A stretch of DNA of 32,116 nucleotides, from positions 1 to 32,116 of the forward strand of contig CALISD010000065.1 in assembly GCA_938041955.1 (NCBI GenBank). Direction: 5' to 3'. The DNA is from an uncultured Granulosicoccaceae bacterium. Its GTDB lineage: Bacteria; Pseudomonadota; Gammaproteobacteria; Granulosicoccales; Granulosicoccaceae. The notes beneath the pieces were generated by a model, which saw only the letters and a list, made by a program, of their open reading frames with translations, searched no databases and was not told the DNA's origin. Positions 31,600 to 32,116 of this stretch are shown here, one piece after another. The translations under genes were made by a program, and so were the position numbers. The stretch's first letter is position 1, and each line of letters starts with the position of its first letter.

Positions 31600-31982
31600 A
31601 GAAAACAGATGGGATTGACAGCGCATTTCTATTTATGCGCGGTACCTGTGCTTCAATGTTTCGGGTTTTGCCTGCGTCGTACGGGAATTTCATCACCCGG
31701 CTGAAATCAACCTTCTTAGATTAGAGAAGAGTGACGAAAATAGCAGAGTGCTCTTTGGTTAAACAAATCAACTTGTGCTGCAAGGTTCAATCGGTTGCAT
31801 TCCAGCGGCTACGTCATTGCTCGTGAGAAACCGTGAAGTAGCAGGATAAAGACCGACCTTGATTCCAGCTGTCGTGACCAGAGAAATATCTCTCCTCACA
31901 CCGAGGCATTTTTTACGACAACTATCCCGGTATTTTCGAGTTATAGTAGAATTGTTTAACTCTTTACTGGAAGCGAATCATA
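31600..31982. other. Intergenic region before the hydroxyacid dehydrogenase
   Basis: These 383 bases contain no gene that I recognise. A hairpin lies at 31621-31640, and a short dyad AGAGA-AATA-TCTCT at 31880-31893 about 90 bp before the next start. The spacing suggests the operon ends at 31599 and a new promoter serves the dehydrogenase. Confidence 0.4.
31621..31640 (+). terminator. Hairpin after the FMN reductase gene
   Basis: GCGCAT and ATGCGC form perfect 6-bp arms around an 8-nt loop (TTCTATTT), 21 bp after the stop codon. There is no T-tract behind it, so it may protect the 3' end more than terminate. Confidence 0.35.
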
Positions 31983-32116
31983 GTGAAAACGGTTGTTGTT
32001 AGTGAGGAACTCCATTCTGATGGAATTGATCTGCTTAATTCAAGGCCTGATATTACGGTGCTGGAGGCACACGGTGATGCAACAAGGTTGCGGGAGCTCA
32101 TGCCGCAGGCGCACGG
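31983..32116 (+). CDS. D-isomer 2-hydroxyacid dehydrogenase, N-terminal part
   Basis: A GTG start at 31983, preceded by GGAAGCG, opens a frame to the window edge (44 codons). It reads KTVVVSEELHSDGIDLLNSR and then ITVLEAHGDATRLRELMPQA. This is the start of the flavodoxin-like catalytic domain of SerA/GyaR-type dehydrogenases, where the first strand, an E-x-L-x-x-x-G-I-x-L-L turn and the helix before the second strand are characteristic. The catalytic and NAD-binding parts are outside the window, so the substrate cannot be inferred. It may act on a hydroxyacid from either neighbouring pathway. Confidence 0.7.
   Translation, partial: MKTVVVSEELHSDGIDLLNSRPDITVLEAHGDATRLRELMPQAH

Noticed and set aside
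1..32116. CRISPR array, tRNA or rRNA genes
   Set aside because: No regularly spaced repeats and no cloverleaf or rRNA-like stretch was noticed by eye; a covariance search was not possible.

Overview
The window reads as chromosomal DNA of a Gram-negative, probably marine or plant-associated gammaproteobacterium. This is inferred from Tat- and Sec-type signal peptides, a lipoprotein leader, three LysR regulators, a TAXI-type TRAP binding protein and many small catabolic units. No taxonomic marker gene is present, so the assignment stays tentative. No rRNA, tRNA or CRISPR array was seen.

Layout. (1) 1-5.4 kb: the start of a lipoprotein gene leaving the window on the minus strand, a Tat-type intradiol ring-cleavage dioxygenase (618-1412), and on the minus strand a small membrane protein and three secreted proteins of unknown role. 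(2) 5.5-7.6 kb: a LysR regulator divergent from the secreted pair, then a decayed, 3'-truncated group II intron whose reverse transcriptase is riddled with stops and a frameshift. (3) 7.6-12.4 kb: an accessory stretch holding an Imm22-Sel1 fusion with no toxin beside it, a DUF2293 protein, minus-strand gene debris, a protein resembling a zincin without its glutamate, and a small secreted protein. (4) 12.4-17.0 kb: a minus-strand operon (two double-domain SnoaL/NTF2-like proteins, a Tat-type metallo-beta-lactamase-fold protein and a wrecked GMC oxidoreductase) divergent from a LysR gene across a perfect dyad. (5) 17.4-17.6 kb: a small DUF1127 protein with a perfect 14-bp inverted repeat upstream. 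(6) 18.3-25.3 kb: a D-apiose catabolic locus comprising oiaX (RuBisCO-like decarboxylase), oiaK (DUF1537 kinase), apnO, apsD and apnL. (7) 25.5-31.6 kb: a LysR gene divergent from a five-gene run (RNase Z-like hydrolase, LigM-type O-demethylase, TAXI binding protein, sulfotransferase, FMN reductase). (8) The start of a D-2-hydroxyacid dehydrogenase runs off the right edge.

How it fits together. The apiose locus encodes a continuous route: D-apiose to apionolactone (ApsD), to D-apionate (ApnL), to 3-oxo-isoapionate (ApnO), to its 4-phosphate (OiaK), then decarboxylation to L-erythrulose 1-phosphate (OiaX). The tetrulose-phosphate isomerases and an apiose transporter are not in the window. The O-demethylase unit and the intradiol dioxygenase point to methoxylated or phenolic aromatics. 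Together the region looks like a patchwork for plant-derived sugars and phenolics. The least described parts are the LigM-like unit, whose putative substrate pocket differs from LigM, the Imm22-Sel1 fusion, and the SnoaL/MBL/GMC operon that has lost its oxidoreductase.
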